The position numbers and the translations under genes were made by a program. The notes beneath the pieces were generated by a model. It did not search any database. It had not been told where the DNA came from and saw only the letters and a program-made list of their open reading frames with translations. DNA of 64,000 bases from Pseudothioglobus sp964653365. Its GTDB lineage: Bacteria; Pseudomonadota; Gammaproteobacteria; PS1; Pseudothioglobaceae. Positions 1-9,316 of the stretch are shown here, one piece after another. Position 1 is the first letter of the stretch; the number at the start of each line of letters is the position of its first letter. Location: NCBI GenBank assembly GCA_964653365.1, contig CAZZER010000003.1, positions 12,020 through 76,019 of the forward strand, written 5' to 3'.

Positions 1-1056
1 CACCATCAAAGCGGCACGGTGTGTGAGCCAACCGATATTCCAGTAAATAAACGCCATTTGGATATGGTTTATGCGCATATCAAGTATTCCGACAAGCCAT
101 TTATGGGCTCTGTTACAGCGCCGGAGAGGGCTCAAGATTCGATCGAGATGGCCAAGATTGTATTTGGTGAAGAAGTTATGGAAAAGCATTGCGTTATTCA
201 GGGCAACATCAATGTGAATTCACCACTGGTTTATGATGAAGTGATGTCTGGCGCACTTAAGGCTTATGCTAGAGCCAATCAGGGTACCGTTATTTCCCCC
301 TTTATTTTGGGCGGCGCAATGGCGCCGGTAACGATGCCAGCTGCGATTGCCCAGGCACACGCAGAAACATTGGTTGGTATCGCTTTGACACAATTGGTGA
401 GAAAAGGCGCACCTGTGGTTTATGGTAATTTCTTAACAACAATGGACCTAAAGTCTGGTGCACCAACCTTTGGCACACCAGAATCAACATTGGCCGGAAT
501 GGCTGTCGGTCAATTAGCTCGTCGTTTAGGCTTGCCGTTTCGCTGTGGTGGCCACTACACCTCATCCAAAGTAACTGACGCTCAAGCAATGGAAGAGTCG
601 GCTGATTCAATGCTTTCAGGTTTTTTAGCGGGCGCAAACTTTATTCTTCAATCAGCTGGTTGGCTTGAGGGCGGTCTCGTTATCGGCTATGAGAAGTTTA
701 TCTTAGATGCTGATCATTTGGGCACGCTTCATACCACCGCCAAGGGCATGGTAGTCGATGAAAATACATTGGGCAAGAGTGCTTTTATTGAAAACGAACC
801 TGGGCAGAACTTTTTGGGCACTGAGCATACCGGGCAAAATTTCAAAACAGCCAACTATCGCTCTGAAATGCCTGACAACAATTCCTTTGAACAGTGGACG
901 GAAGATGGCTCGAAAGATACAGCGCAACGCGCTTATGAGCGTTGGACGAAAATGCTAGACGAATACCAGCCTCCCGAACTTGATCCAGCTGTCGACGAAG
1001 CGTTACTTGACTATATGCGTGTAAAAAAAGACAGCATGGAAGACGAGTGGTATTAA
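1..1056 (+). CDS. MttB-family (COG5598) methyltransferase, 5'-truncated by window edge (MttB1)
   Basis: The reading frame is open from base 1, encoding HHQSGTVCEP before the first GTG at base 19. Aligned with the paralogue at 13067, base 1 corresponds to about residue 159 of 510. The gene therefore begins outside the window and the GTG is not a true start. The 351 visible residues cover the C-terminal two thirds of a trimethylamine-methyltransferase-like TIM barrel. Sequence is close to MttB2 (for example VNKRHLDMVY and AGWLEGG-type segments). The frame has no amber codon, so this is the non-pyrrolysine branch, whose characterised members include the glycine betaine methyltransferase MtgB. 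Known members pass a methyl group to a corrinoid protein; none is encoded here. It converges on the carnitine genes with a 4-bp gap, which suggests a role on carnitine-derived betaine. The substrate is inferred, not shown. Confidence 0.85.
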   Translation, partial: HHQSGTVCEPTDIPVNKRHLDMVYAHIKYSDKPFMGSVTAPERAQDSIEMAKIVFGEEVMEKHCVIQGNINVNSPLVYDEVMSGALKAYARANQGTVISPFILGGAMAPVTMPAAIAQAHAETLVGIALTQLVRKGAPVVYGNFLTTMDLKSGAPTFGTPESTLAGMAVGQLARRLGLPFRCGGHYTSSKVTDAQAMEESADSMLSGFLAGANFILQSAGWLEGGLVIGYEKFILDADHLGTLHTTAKGMVVDENTLGKSAFIENEPGQNFLGTEHTGQNFKTANYRSEMPDNNSFEQWTEDGSKDTAQRAYERWTKMLDEYQPPELDPAVDEALLDYMRVKKDSMEDEWY

Positions 1057-1060
1057 GCCT

Positions 1061-2539
1061 TTACGGTTTTTGAGCTACCGCACGCCCTACACCTTCAGGA
1101 GTGGGTAGCTTTTGATGTGCCTCATTGAGTCGATTAATGCGCTCGCAAACCATTGTATTCGGCACTGTTGCAGCTCTAGACTCTAAGTTTACATGGATTA
1201 GCATATGCTCCCCAGTGGCCAAGAGTCGCCCATCTTCATGATGAAGAAAGTGGAAAACTTGCAGTTTTTTGCCATCACCAGAAAGTACTTGCGTTGTTGC
1301 TTTGACAGACTTGCCAACCAACACTTCATCCAAATGGCGAATGTGTGTTTCAACTGTAAAATACGAATTGCCATTGGCGATGTATTTTTTATCAACACCT
1401 ACGATAGCCATAATCTTGTCTGTTGCATTTGTGAAGCACTCAAGGTAATGTGTTTCATTCATATGACCGTTATAGTCAGCCCATTTTTGCGGAATGGTAG
1501 TAGTGTAAGTTTCAATGGGTTGGTCAAGCACCAAGGTTTCAAAGTCGATTGTTTTAGTTTCTTCCCTCAGCTTTTCTTCAAAGGCTTGTAGCGCATTGCC
1601 CGCTCCCCAACGATTGTCTTTTAAAACCTTGAGAATTTCGACCAAATTGTCATCCCTTTTTTGCTCCAGTTCTCTAATGGAGTGCATGCCGGATTGCTCA
1701 TCAGATTGGCTAGCGACTTTGTCAACCAATGCTTCGGTGAATTCTGGTACATCCATTAAGTGTGTCCAGGGCCATTCCAAACAAGGGCCAAATTGCGAAA
1801 TAAAGTGGCGCATGCCAGCCTCACCCCCAGCCAAACGATAGGTTTCGAACAAGCCCATTTGCGCCCAGCGTAGACCAAATCCGTATCGAATGGCGTCATC
1901 AATTTCTTCGGTTGTTGCTATGCCGTCGTTGACTAGCCACAGCGCTTCACGCCAAACCGACTCCAAAAGCCTGTCGGCAATAAAAGCAGGAATTTCTTTT
2001 TTAATATGTAAGGGGAACATGCCGATAGATTCCAGCATGTTACTGGCTTTTTCAATCGTGGCTTCGCTGGTTTGTTCACCGCCTACCATTTCAGCCAGCG
2101 GCAATAGGTATACTGGATTGAACGGATGAGCAACCAAAAGTCTTTCTGGGTGCGCTAGTCCAGCTTGTAGTTCAGTCGGTAGAATTCCTGATGTTGACGA
2201 AGCAATAATTGTTTCATTTGAGGCGCTGGCTTCTATTTCTTTATATACCGATTGCTTCATATCAAGACGCTCAGGTACTGCCTCAATAACAATGTCAGCA
2301 ACAAAAGAGGCTTCAGCAATCGAGTTTTTGAAGTTTAGTTGACCTTGCTGAGGTAGCGCGACACTGAGCAAGTCAGCATATGCTCTTTCAGCATTTTTTA
2401 TCACTTTATTGGCGTTTTCTACTGCTTCTGGAGATGGATCAAAAACATTAACGTCAACGCCATTAAGCAATAACCGAGCAATCCAGCCGTTGCCAATAAC
2501 ACCTGCACCTATGACAGCGGCTGTTTGGATTGATTTCAT
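1061..2539 (-). CDS. lcdH: L-carnitine dehydrogenase fused to betainyl-CoA thioesterase
   Basis: This 492-aa protein joins two activities of carnitine catabolism. The N-terminal 3-hydroxyacyl-CoA-dehydrogenase-like part has the NAD-binding motif GAGVIGNGW near residues 11-19. It oxidises L-carnitine to 3-dehydrocarnitine. From about residue 340 a hotdog-fold thioesterase follows, with the signature DYNGHMNETHY; it should hydrolyse betainyl-CoA to glycine betaine. In Pseudomonas aeruginosa these are the separate genes cdhA and cdhB, while rhizobial carnitine dehydrogenases of about 497 aa carry the same fusion. The ATG at 2539 follows a purine-rich GGGGATA and lies 2 bp after the stop of the upstream cleavage enzyme, so the two are translationally coupled. 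The fusion gives one polypeptide the first and third steps of the pathway. Confidence 0.93.
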   Translation of the reverse strand: MKSIQTAAVIGAGVIGNGWIARLLLNGVDVNVFDPSPEAVENANKVIKNAERAYADLLSVALPQQGQLNFKNSIAEASFVADIVIEAVPERLDMKQSVYKEIEASASNETIIASSTSGILPTELQAGLAHPERLLVAHPFNPVYLLPLAEMVGGEQTSEATIEKASNMLESIGMFPLHIKKEIPAFIADRLLESVWREALWLVNDGIATTEEIDDAIRYGFGLRWAQMGLFETYRLAGGEAGMRHFISQFGPCLEWPWTHLMDVPEFTEALVDKVASQSDEQSGMHSIRELEQKRDDNLVEILKVLKDNRWGAGNALQAFEEKLREETKTIDFETLVLDQPIETYTTTIPQKWADYNGHMNETHYLECFTNATDKIMAIVGVDKKYIANGNSYFTVETHIRHLDEVLVGKSVKATTQVLSGDGKKLQVFHFLHHEDGRLLATGEHMLIHVNLESRAATVPNTMVCERINRLNEAHQKLPTPEGVGRAVAQKP

Positions 2540-2541
2540 TG

Positions 2542-3453
2542 CTATCCCCAGCGCTTTTGTAGTTGCATTTTTTCGCGAACCTCGGCTGGGCTCAAAACTT
2601 TAACCCCCATGCCTTGCGCAGTTTGTACGGCTTTTTCAACCAACTGTTCGTTGGTTGCAAGTACACCTCGCTTCAAATAGATATTGTCTTCAAGGCCAAC
2701 TCTAACATTGCCTCCCGCAAGAATGGCCATCGCAACATAAGGCAACTGGTTTCGGCCTATAGAGAATGCCGAAAATGTCCAATCGTCTGGGACATTCGCA
2801 GTCATTGCTAGCATTGTATGTAGATCATCCGGCGCCCCCCAAGGGATGCCCATACATAGTTGAATCATCACTGGATCGTCAATCCAGCCGTTTTCTTTAA
2901 GCCACATCGCTAATTGCAAATGACCGGTGTCAAAGCACTCAATTTCGGGGCGCACCCCAAGCGCCTGAACTTGTTTCGCCATTTCTCGGAGTACAGCCGG
3001 AGTATTGGTCATAACATAATCCCCTTCGCCAAAGTTCATGGTGCCACAGTCAATGGTACAGATTTCAGGAAGCAGGTTTCTGACGTGCTCTAGGCGCTCG
3101 GTTGCGCCAGCCATGTCGGTGCCCTCATCGCTTAATGGCAGTGGCTCTTCGGCTGAACCAAAAACCATATCGCCACCCATACCTGCGGTAAAGTTAAGAA
3201 CCATATCAACTTTCGATTCGCGAATAAGATCCATAACTTCTTTGTAAAGAGATGGGTTTCTTGCTGGTGCACCCGTTTTTGGATCTCTAACATGAATATG
3301 CACAATAGCAGCGCCGGCTTTCGCTGCAGCAATACAGGACTCTGCAATTTCTTGGGGCGTAACTGGAATTTTATCTGATTTATCGGTAGTATTGCCCGCG
3401 CCAGTAACAGCACAAGTAATAAACACTTCTCTAGATGGTTGCAATGTAGTCAT
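2542..3453 (-). CDS. cdhC: BKACE-family (DUF849) 3-dehydrocarnitine cleavage enzyme
   Basis: The 303-aa product belongs to the beta-keto acid cleavage family. These Zn(II) enzymes condense a beta-keto acid with acetyl-CoA, giving acetoacetate and a new CoA thioester. The metal-binding HIHVRDP motif is present (His52 and His54), and the length is typical. BKACE enzymes act on many substrates. The adjacent carnitine dehydrogenase/thioesterase fixes this one as 3-dehydrocarnitine + acetyl-CoA giving betainyl-CoA + acetoacetate, the reaction of P. aeruginosa CdhC. The ATG at 3453 has a clear AAGGAG ribosome site about 7 bp upstream. It is the first gene of the minus-strand carnitine operon and is divergent from the GlxA-type regulator. 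Confidence 0.92.
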   Translation of the reverse strand: MTTLQPSREVFITCAVTGAGNTTDKSDKIPVTPQEIAESCIAAAKAGAAIVHIHVRDPKTGAPARNPSLYKEVMDLIRESKVDMVLNFTAGMGGDMVFGSAEEPLPLSDEGTDMAGATERLEHVRNLLPEICTIDCGTMNFGEGDYVMTNTPAVLREMAKQVQALGVRPEIECFDTGHLQLAMWLKENGWIDDPVMIQLCMGIPWGAPDDLHTMLAMTANVPDDWTFSAFSIGRNQLPYVAMAILAGGNVRVGLEDNIYLKRGVLATNEQLVEKAVQTAQGMGVKVLSPAEVREKMQLQKRWG

Positions 3454-3542
3454 AACATTTTCTCCTTTTGAATCGCTCTCGCTGCGATTGCTGGTTAATT
3501 ATTTAAAGAAATACGGCGTATGTTACTGCTAGCCTTTGATTA

Positions 3543-3551
3543 TGCTATACT
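3543..3551 (+). promoter_or_regulatory. Extended -10 promoter for the GlxA-type regulator
   Basis: TGCTATACT at these bases fits an extended -10 element (TGn plus TATACT) 30 bp before the regulator's ATG at 3582. A matching -35 is poor (TTACTG at 3523-3528). It lies in the 128-bp divergent interval shared with the carnitine operon. Called from sequence only. Confidence 0.4.
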
Positions 3552-3581
3552 TTTTACGTCATAAATTCTACACTTTACGAA

Positions 3582-4556
3582 ATGAGTATTTACACACAAT
3601 CAGAGCAAGCGCTAAGCGTAACCATCCTAGTGTTGCCAGAGTCTTCTATGATGGTTTTGGCTTCTGTTATCGATCCGATGAGGGCTGCAAACCGTCTTTC
3701 AAGGCGAGAATGTTTCACGTGGCGCATTATTACCACTGATGGACAACCCGTATCTTGCACCTGTGGTTTACAGATAGCGGCTGATGACAAATTGAGCGAA
3801 GCAACTTACGGAGATATGCTCTTTATTGTATCTGGCTTTAATCAATACCATTATATTAAACCTGAAGAGATTGCTTTAATTCGAAAGCTTGCGATACGCT
3901 ACCAAGCCGTGGGCGGCGTTGATACTGGCGCTTGGATTCTTGGAAAGGTTGGTTTGCTTGATGGTAAGAACGTAACAACCCATTGGGAGGGCTTGGAGGA
4001 TTTTTCCAGTAATTTCCGTCAATCTAATGTTCGGCCAGATCGTTTTGTTATAGACAAGTCGATTTTTACCATTGGTGGAGCTTCACCCACCTTTGACTAT
4101 ATGTTGCACTTAATTCGTTCAAGGTTGGGCTACCCTCTTGCACTTGAAGTGGCCAGTGTTTTTGTCTATGACGAAACCCATTTTTCATCAGATGCGCAGC
4201 CGCTGGTTTCACTTGGATTACTGAATGATTTTGAGCCGAGAGTTACCAAGGCCATAAGGATAATGGAGGCGCATATCGACGAACCAATTTCAATTGTAAG
4301 TGTCGCCGCGCATCTTTCAATATCGAGCCGAAGGTTGGAAAAATTATTTCAGCATCACTTAAAGTGTTCACCAGGAGCTTATTACTTGCGCCTTAGATTG
4401 CAACGTGCTCGAAAGTATGTGACCGATACCCTGCTATCCATTCAAGAAATTGCAGTACGTACAGGATTTAACAGTCTTTCAGCCTTTTCAAGGTCGTACA
4501 AAAAACATTATGGAAGTGCGCCAAGTGACTTTAGGGCTGAATCAATAAAGCGATAA
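3582..4556 (+). CDS. GlxA/CdhR-type AraC-family transcriptional regulator
   Basis: This 324-aa protein has the two-domain layout of GlxA-like regulators. A DJ-1/PfpI-like ligand domain occupies about residues 10-190, and an AraC double helix-turn-helix lies at about 220-320. The HTH segment contains AVRTGFNSLSAFSRSYKKHYG, a typical second-helix recognition sequence ending in the SxFSRxFKxxxG pattern. Regulators of this type (CdhR, GbdR, SouR) control carnitine, betaine and sarcosine catabolism in Pseudomonas. Its position divergent from lcdH-cdhC makes it the likely activator of the carnitine operon, responding to carnitine or a product. Its stop lies 1 bp from the stop of the convergent thiolase. 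The ribosome site before the ATG is weak. Confidence 0.9.
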   Translation: MSIYTQSEQALSVTILVLPESSMMVLASVIDPMRAANRLSRRECFTWRIITTDGQPVSCTCGLQIAADDKLSEATYGDMLFIVSGFNQYHYIKPEEIALIRKLAIRYQAVGGVDTGAWILGKVGLLDGKNVTTHWEGLEDFSSNFRQSNVRPDRFVIDKSIFTIGGASPTFDYMLHLIRSRLGYPLALEVASVFVYDETHFSSDAQPLVSLGLLNDFEPRVTKAIRIMEAHIDEPISIVSVAAHLSISSRRLEKLFQHHLKCSPGAYYLRLRLQRARKYVTDTLLSIQEIAVRTGFNSLSAFSRSYKKHYGSAPSDFRAESIKR

Positions 4557-4557
4557 T

Positions 4558-5739
4558 TTAGTTGGCGCTTTCTACAGCCAAAGCGATACCTAGGCCGCCC
4601 CCTATGCAAAGTGTTGCAATGCCTTTTTTGGCTTTTTGTCGATTCATGTGATGTATCAAGGTCACCAGAATTCTAGCGCCAGAAGCACCAATCGGATGAC
4701 CAAGTGCAATAGCACCACCCCCGACGTTAACTTTGCTTGGATCTAGGCCAAGTTCTTGGCTAACACCAAGCATTTGTGCGGCAAAAGCTTCGTTCGCCTC
4801 AAATAAATCAACTTCGTCAAGCTGCCAATTAGCCTTTTCTAAACACTTAATTGTTGCGCCAACAGGGCCCATTCCCATAATGCTTGGATCAATCCCCACA
4901 CTGGCTGCAGCGGCGAAGGTTGCTGTGGGTTTCAACCCAAGCTCTTTGGCTTTAGACTCGGACATTAATAAGACTGCAGCAGCGCCATCATTGATGCCAG
5001 AAGCATTGCCAGGAGTGACACTACCGTCTGCTTTAAATGCTGCTGAAAGTTTTGCAAGATCTTCAAGAGTGGTGTCTGGCCTTGGATGCTCATCGGTATC
5101 GATGGTTGTTGTTTGTTTTTTTCTATTACTGATTGAAAGCGGGACAATTTCATCATCGAAAAATCCATTGTCGAGAGCTTGTTTGGTTTTTTGTTGAGAA
5201 TGGTGCGCGAAAGTGTCTTGTTGTTCTCGATTGATGTTGAATTTCTCGGCAATATTCTCGGCAGTAACCCCCATATGGTGGTTGTTGATTGCACACCAAA
5301 GACCGTCTTTAACAATACTATCTTCTGCGCTAATATTGCCAAGAGCTTTGCCTCTGCGTATTTGTTGCAAATGGGGGGCTAACGACATATTTTCCTGACC
5401 ACCTGCAATTACGATTTCTGCGTCACCACACTGGATAGCTTGTGCCCCAAGCTGTATTGCTTTTAGACCACTCCCACACACTTTATTAATTGTCATTGAT
5501 GGGGTGCTCTCGCTTAAGCCTGCCTCAAGAGAGGCTTGTCGGGCAGGGTTTTGTCCACAACCTGCCTGAAGTACTTGCCCCATAATCACTTCGTTGATAT
5601 CAGTGGATTTTAGACCAGCGCGCTCAACAAGTTCTTTAATAATGACAGCACCTAATGAGGCTGCAGGTAATGTAGACAAAGCGCCGTTGAAGCGCCCAAT
5701 TGGGGTGCGTAATGCATTAATGATGACAACTTTTTCCAT
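4558..5739 (-). CDS. Acetyl-CoA C-acetyltransferase (biosynthetic-type thiolase)
   Basis: Homology begins at MEKVVIINALRTPIG, so the ATG at 5739 is chosen over an in-frame upstream codon at 5835. This gives 393 aa, the normal thiolase length. Visible catalytic features are the acyl-accepting Cys88 in NKVCGSGLKA, the NEAFAAQ and GHPIGASGAR motifs, and the second Cys in LCIGGGLG. It interconverts two acetyl-CoA and acetoacetyl-CoA (AtoB/PhaA type). The divergent neighbour is an acetoacetyl-CoA synthetase, so together they turn the acetoacetate made by the BKACE step into two acetyl-CoA. This direction is inferred from context; a role in polyhydroxyalkanoate synthesis cannot be excluded, but no phaB or phaC is nearby. 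Confidence 0.93.
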   Translation of the reverse strand: MEKVVIINALRTPIGRFNGALSTLPAASLGAVIIKELVERAGLKSTDINEVIMGQVLQAGCGQNPARQASLEAGLSESTPSMTINKVCGSGLKAIQLGAQAIQCGDAEIVIAGGQENMSLAPHLQQIRRGKALGNISAEDSIVKDGLWCAINNHHMGVTAENIAEKFNINREQQDTFAHHSQQKTKQALDNGFFDDEIVPLSISNRKKQTTTIDTDEHPRPDTTLEDLAKLSAAFKADGSVTPGNASGINDGAAAVLLMSESKAKELGLKPTATFAAAASVGIDPSIMGMGPVGATIKCLEKANWQLDEVDLFEANEAFAAQMLGVSQELGLDPSKVNVGGGAIALGHPIGASGARILVTLIHHMNRQKAKKGIATLCIGGGLGIALAVESAN

Positions 5740-5892
5740 AGCGAGATTATATAGGGAGCCTTGGCTTCTGAAAAAAAATAATTTGATTCTTCGAAATCGC
5801 CTAAAGTCAAATAGAGTGAGAAAAAAGTTAAGCAATAGGGCGTGCTATCTGTAACATTATTCGCTAATGTTGTTGAATATTTAAGCCCCCTA

Positions 5893-7845
5893 ATGGAAAG
5901 AGGAAACAAGCCACTTTGGCAGCCATCACAAGCTCTTATTGAGTGCTCACAAATGAGTAACTTTAGATCATACGTCAATACATCTACTAATCAACAGCTG
6001 CTTGACTATCACCAACTATACCAATGGTCAGTAAATAATATTGCCGATTTTTGGTCGTATTTTTGGGACTATTGCAATATTTGTTCAAGCAATAAGAGTG
6101 ATGTTGCTCTAGTTAATGCAACGGATATGATTGCAGCAAGATTTTTCCCCAATGCGAGGTTGAATTTTGCCGAAAATTTATTGTCCAGAAGTGTTGACAC
6201 TGACGAGGCTATAGTTTTTATTGCTGAAGACAACACAACTATTCGCTTAAGCTATGGAGAGCTTAAGCGTCAAGTGGCATCGTTAGCATGCTATTTAAGA
6301 AAAATGGGTATTACAAAAGGCGACAAAGTAGCGGCCTATTTACCCAATAGTGAAAAAACCATTATTGCCATGCTAGCCACGACCAGCCTAGGTGCGGTAT
6401 GGTCGTCTTGCTCACCTGATTTTGGTGTTCCGGGAGTTGTAGATCGTTTATCGCAAGTGAAGCCTAAAATTTTATTTGTTACCGACGCTTATTTACACAA
6501 AGGTAAGACTTTAGATATGTCGGAGAAAAATCAAGCTGTGCTAAGTTCTTTAAGCAGTGTTCAAAGCAGCATTATGATGCCGCTACTTAATAATGATACA
6601 AATCATGTGTACACATCGGTTTGTTTTGCGAGCATTCAACAGCATTACGACGACGCTGATTTAGTTTTTGAGCAGGTTGATTTCAACGATCCACTCTATA
6701 TATTGTTTTCTTCAGGTACGACCGGTGTGCCAAAGTGCATTATTCACGGTGTTGGTGGCACTTTACTTCAGCATTTGAAAGAGCATCGTTTACACCTTGA
6801 TCTGAAGCCGCAAGAGCGTTTATTCTACGCAACAACTTGTGGTTGGATGATGTGGAATTGGATGGTTTCGGCGCTTGCCAGTGGTGCAACATTGATACTT
6901 TATGATGGCGCCCCACTTTATCCAAATCACCATCGTTTTATTGAGTTAATCGAGGATGAAAAAATTAATATTCTAGGTGTTTCGGCTAAATATATTGATG
7001 TTCTTCGCAAAGCCAATATTAGCAGCGAGGGCTACGATTTGTCCTCTTTGAGGGCCTTGCTTTCAACTGGTTCGCCCTTAGTGTCGGAGTCTTTTGACTA
7101 TGTGTATGAAAAAATAAATAAAGACATTTGCCTTTCTTCAATCTCGGGGGGTACTGACATTGTTTCGTGTTTTGTATTAGGCTCTAATGTTCTTCCGGTG
7201 TATCGGGGAGAGATTCAATGTCGGGGCTTAGGTATGGCAGTTGAATCTTGGGATAGCGATGGCAAGCCTAAAAAAAATGTAAAAGGAGAACTGGTTTGCA
7301 CAGCCCCCTTTCCCTCGATGCCAATTGGTTTTTTGAATGATCCAGCCGGTAAGCGCTATCGTTCTGCTTATTTTGGCCGATATCAGGATGTGTGGTGTCA
7401 TGGTGATTTTATTGAGATTAATGATCGTCATGGTGTCATTATTCATGGTCGTTCGGATACGACACTTAATCCAGGCGGTATTCGTATTGGCACTGCAGAG
7501 ATTTATCGTCAAGTGGAGGCAGTTGACGAAGTTAGTGAGGCATTGGTAATTGGCCAAAAATGGCTGGATGATGAGCGTATCGTGCTTTTCGTGACTCTTG
7601 TTGAGGGCTTCATTATGAATGACGCATTAAAGCAAAAAATTTGCAATAAAATACGCCAAAATACGACGCCACACCACAATCCAAAAGTGATTATAGAGGT
7701 GCCGGAAATACCTAGGACGGTCAGCGGCAAGATTGTTGAGCTTGCTGTAAAAGCTGTTGTTGATGGCGGTATTGTGGATAACAAGGAGGCGCTAGCAAAT
7801 CCAGACGCTTTGAATTATTTTGTCGACTTAGAAGAACTTCAATAG
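5893..7845 (+). CDS. aacS: Acetoacetyl-CoA synthetase
   Basis: The 650-aa product is an AMP-forming ligase of the acetyl-CoA synthetase superfamily, with the P-loop-like segment LFSSGTTGVPKCIIHG near residue 275 and the C-terminal GRSDTTLNPGGIRIGTAEIY, which is characteristic of acetoacetyl-CoA synthetases. The C-terminal VSGKIVELAVK contains the catalytic lysine of the family. Start ATG 5893 is preferred because acetoacetyl-CoA synthetases usually start a few residues before the conserved PLWQPS segment. An in-frame codon at 5842 would add 17 residues. It activates free acetoacetate with ATP and CoA. Divergent from the thiolase, it supplies the missing link that returns carnitine-derived acetoacetate to central metabolism. 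Confidence 0.93.
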   Translation: MERGNKPLWQPSQALIECSQMSNFRSYVNTSTNQQLLDYHQLYQWSVNNIADFWSYFWDYCNICSSNKSDVALVNATDMIAARFFPNARLNFAENLLSRSVDTDEAIVFIAEDNTTIRLSYGELKRQVASLACYLRKMGITKGDKVAAYLPNSEKTIIAMLATTSLGAVWSSCSPDFGVPGVVDRLSQVKPKILFVTDAYLHKGKTLDMSEKNQAVLSSLSSVQSSIMMPLLNNDTNHVYTSVCFASIQQHYDDADLVFEQVDFNDPLYILFSSGTTGVPKCIIHGVGGTLLQHLKEHRLHLDLKPQERLFYATTCGWMMWNWMVSALASGATLILYDGAPLYPNHHRFIELIEDEKINILGVSAKYIDVLRKANISSEGYDLSSLRALLSTGSPLVSESFDYVYEKINKDICLSSISGGTDIVSCFVLGSNVLPVYRGEIQCRGLGMAVESWDSDGKPKKNVKGELVCTAPFPSMPIGFLNDPAGKRYRSAYFGRYQDVWCHGDFIEINDRHGVIIHGRSDTTLNPGGIRIGTAEIYRQVEAVDEVSEALVIGQKWLDDERIVLFVTLVEGFIMNDALKQKICNKIRQNTTPHHNPKVIIEVPEIPRTVSGKIVELAVKAVVDGGIVDNKEALANPDALNYFVDLEELQ

Positions 7846-7902
7846 TTGTTTATTGATTCTACTTTATACTGATAATTTGCTGTTTTTCCCGAATTCAAAA
7901 AA

Positions 7903-8388
7903 ATGACAGAAATAAACCAGCCCCCTAGTAACCTTAAAACCACAGGTTGGCAAGAGTGGCTTGCCCTGCCTGATCTGAGTTTGGGTGCGGTAAAGGCAAA
8001 GATAGATACCGGCGCTAAAACCAGCGCAATTTTTGCTCTCAATGTAGAGCCTTATGATAATCACGGTGAACCCTGGGTGCGCTTTGAAACCCTTCCCCTG
8101 CAAGATAATGAGGATTTTATAGTTGATTGTGAGGCAAGACTTATTGACAAAAGAGAAGTGACAGATAGTGGTGGCCACACCCAGTCACGTTTTGTAATTG
8201 AAACCATTGTTGAAATAGCGGGGGAGCAATGGCCAATAGAGGTCACACTGAGCAATAGAGCAGAAATGAGATATCGTATGCTGCTGGGGCGACAAGCGAT
8301 AGTTGGGCGCTTTATGGTTAACCCTAGCGCTTCATTTCTTTGTGGAAAGCTGAAACCGAAAACGGTTTATAATTTGACTGCAAAATGA
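7903..8388 (+). CDS. rimB: RimB-type retropepsin-like aspartic peptidase
   Basis: This 161-aa protein belongs to the family long annotated as ATP-dependent zinc protease (DUF785). In Pseudomonas, RimB is described as an aspartic peptidase that removes poly-glutamate tails from ribosomal protein S6. The retropepsin-like motif KIDTGAKTSAI is visible near residues 30-40, with a second conserved segment MLLGRQAI near residue 126. It precedes rimK by 22 bp, the usual partnership. No rimA-like EAL phosphodiesterase is present. It is likely cytoplasmic, with no signal peptide. The function in S6 tail editing is taken from the family and the rimK neighbour. Confidence 0.88.
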   Translation: MTEINQPPSNLKTTGWQEWLALPDLSLGAVKAKIDTGAKTSAIFALNVEPYDNHGEPWVRFETLPLQDNEDFIVDCEARLIDKREVTDSGGHTQSRFVIETIVEIAGEQWPIEVTLSNRAEMRYRMLLGRQAIVGRFMVNPSASFLCGKLKPKTVYNLTAK

Positions 8389-8410
8389 GACGTCACAAAA
8401 CCAGAGCTCT

Positions 8411-9316
8411 ATGAAAATAGCATTGTTATCTAGAAATAAAAACCTTTACTCTTCACGCAGATTGATTGAGGCGGCAGAAGAGCGCGGTCATGAGGTTCAC
8501 GTGCTTGATGCATTGCGGTGTTATATGAATATCGCCTCCCACAAGCCAACAATGCACTATAGAGGCAACAAACTGCAAGATTTTGAAGCAATTATTCCAA
8601 GAATTGGCGCCTCGATTACTTTTTATGGCACTTCTGTGTTACGACAATTTGAAATGATGGGCGTGTATCCTTTAAATGAGTCTGTTGCCATTACCCGCTC
8701 GCGCGATAAATTACGCTCGATGCAGCTGTTGTCAAGAAGGGGCGTTGGTATGCCGGTTACTGGTTTTGCTAATAAGCCGGACGACGTTAAGGATTTAATC
8801 AAAATGGTTGGGGGTGCGCCCTTGGTTATTAAGCTACTTAGGGGCACACAAGGCATTGGCGTGGTATTGGCGGAAACTCAAAAGGCTGCTGAGAGTGTTA
8901 TTGAAGGCTTTATGGGCGTTAAAGCAGAAATACTTGTGCAAGAGTACATTAGAGAAGCGGGCGGTGCTGACATCCGATGTTTTGTTATTGGTGGCAAGGT
9001 AGTGGCGGCAATGAAGCGTCAAGCTCTACCAGGCGAGTTTCGCTCAAACCTCCATCGTGGCGGCACTTCTAGCCTTATTCGAATCACTCCTGAAGAGCGT
9101 TCAACGGCTGTCCGTGCGGCAAAAATTATGGGACTGAACGTTGCCGGTGTAGACTTATTGCGCTCTAATCATGGCCCTGTTGTGATGGAAGTGAACTCTT
9201 CACCAGGTCTCAGGGGTATTGAAGAGGCAACCGGTAAAGATATTGCTGGGCTCATTATTGGCTTTATCGAAAAAAATCATAAAATGGGCAAAACTGGCAC
9301 CAAAGGTCGGGGCTAA
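8411..9316 (+). CDS. rimK: Ribosomal protein S6--L-glutamate ligase RimK
   Basis: The 301-aa ATP-grasp ligase matches RimK over its full length (family about 300 aa). It adds glutamate residues to the C-terminus of ribosomal protein S6. Visible features are the N-terminal MKIALLSRNKNLYSSRRL, the ATP-binding PLVIKLLRGTQGIGV near residue 140, and the Mg-binding end VMEVNSSPGLRGIEEATG with the ENSSP-like triad. It follows rimB and directly abuts a ureohydrolase, whose ATG starts at the base after the rimK stop. The three are therefore probably co-transcribed. Confidence 0.95.
   Translation: MKIALLSRNKNLYSSRRLIEAAEERGHEVHVLDALRCYMNIASHKPTMHYRGNKLQDFEAIIPRIGASITFYGTSVLRQFEMMGVYPLNESVAITRSRDKLRSMQLLSRRGVGMPVTGFANKPDDVKDLIKMVGGAPLVIKLLRGTQGIGVVLAETQKAAESVIEGFMGVKAEILVQEYIREAGGADIRCFVIGGKVVAAMKRQALPGEFRSNLHRGGTSSLIRITPEERSTAVRAAKIMGLNVAGVDLLRSNHGPVVMEVNSSPGLRGIEEATGKDIAGLIIGFIEKNHKMGKTGTKGRG

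Noticed and set aside
1..1056. Pyrrolysine-containing trimethylamine methyltransferase
   Set aside because: All three MttB frames are open without in-frame TAG codons, so the non-pyrrolysine group is meant.
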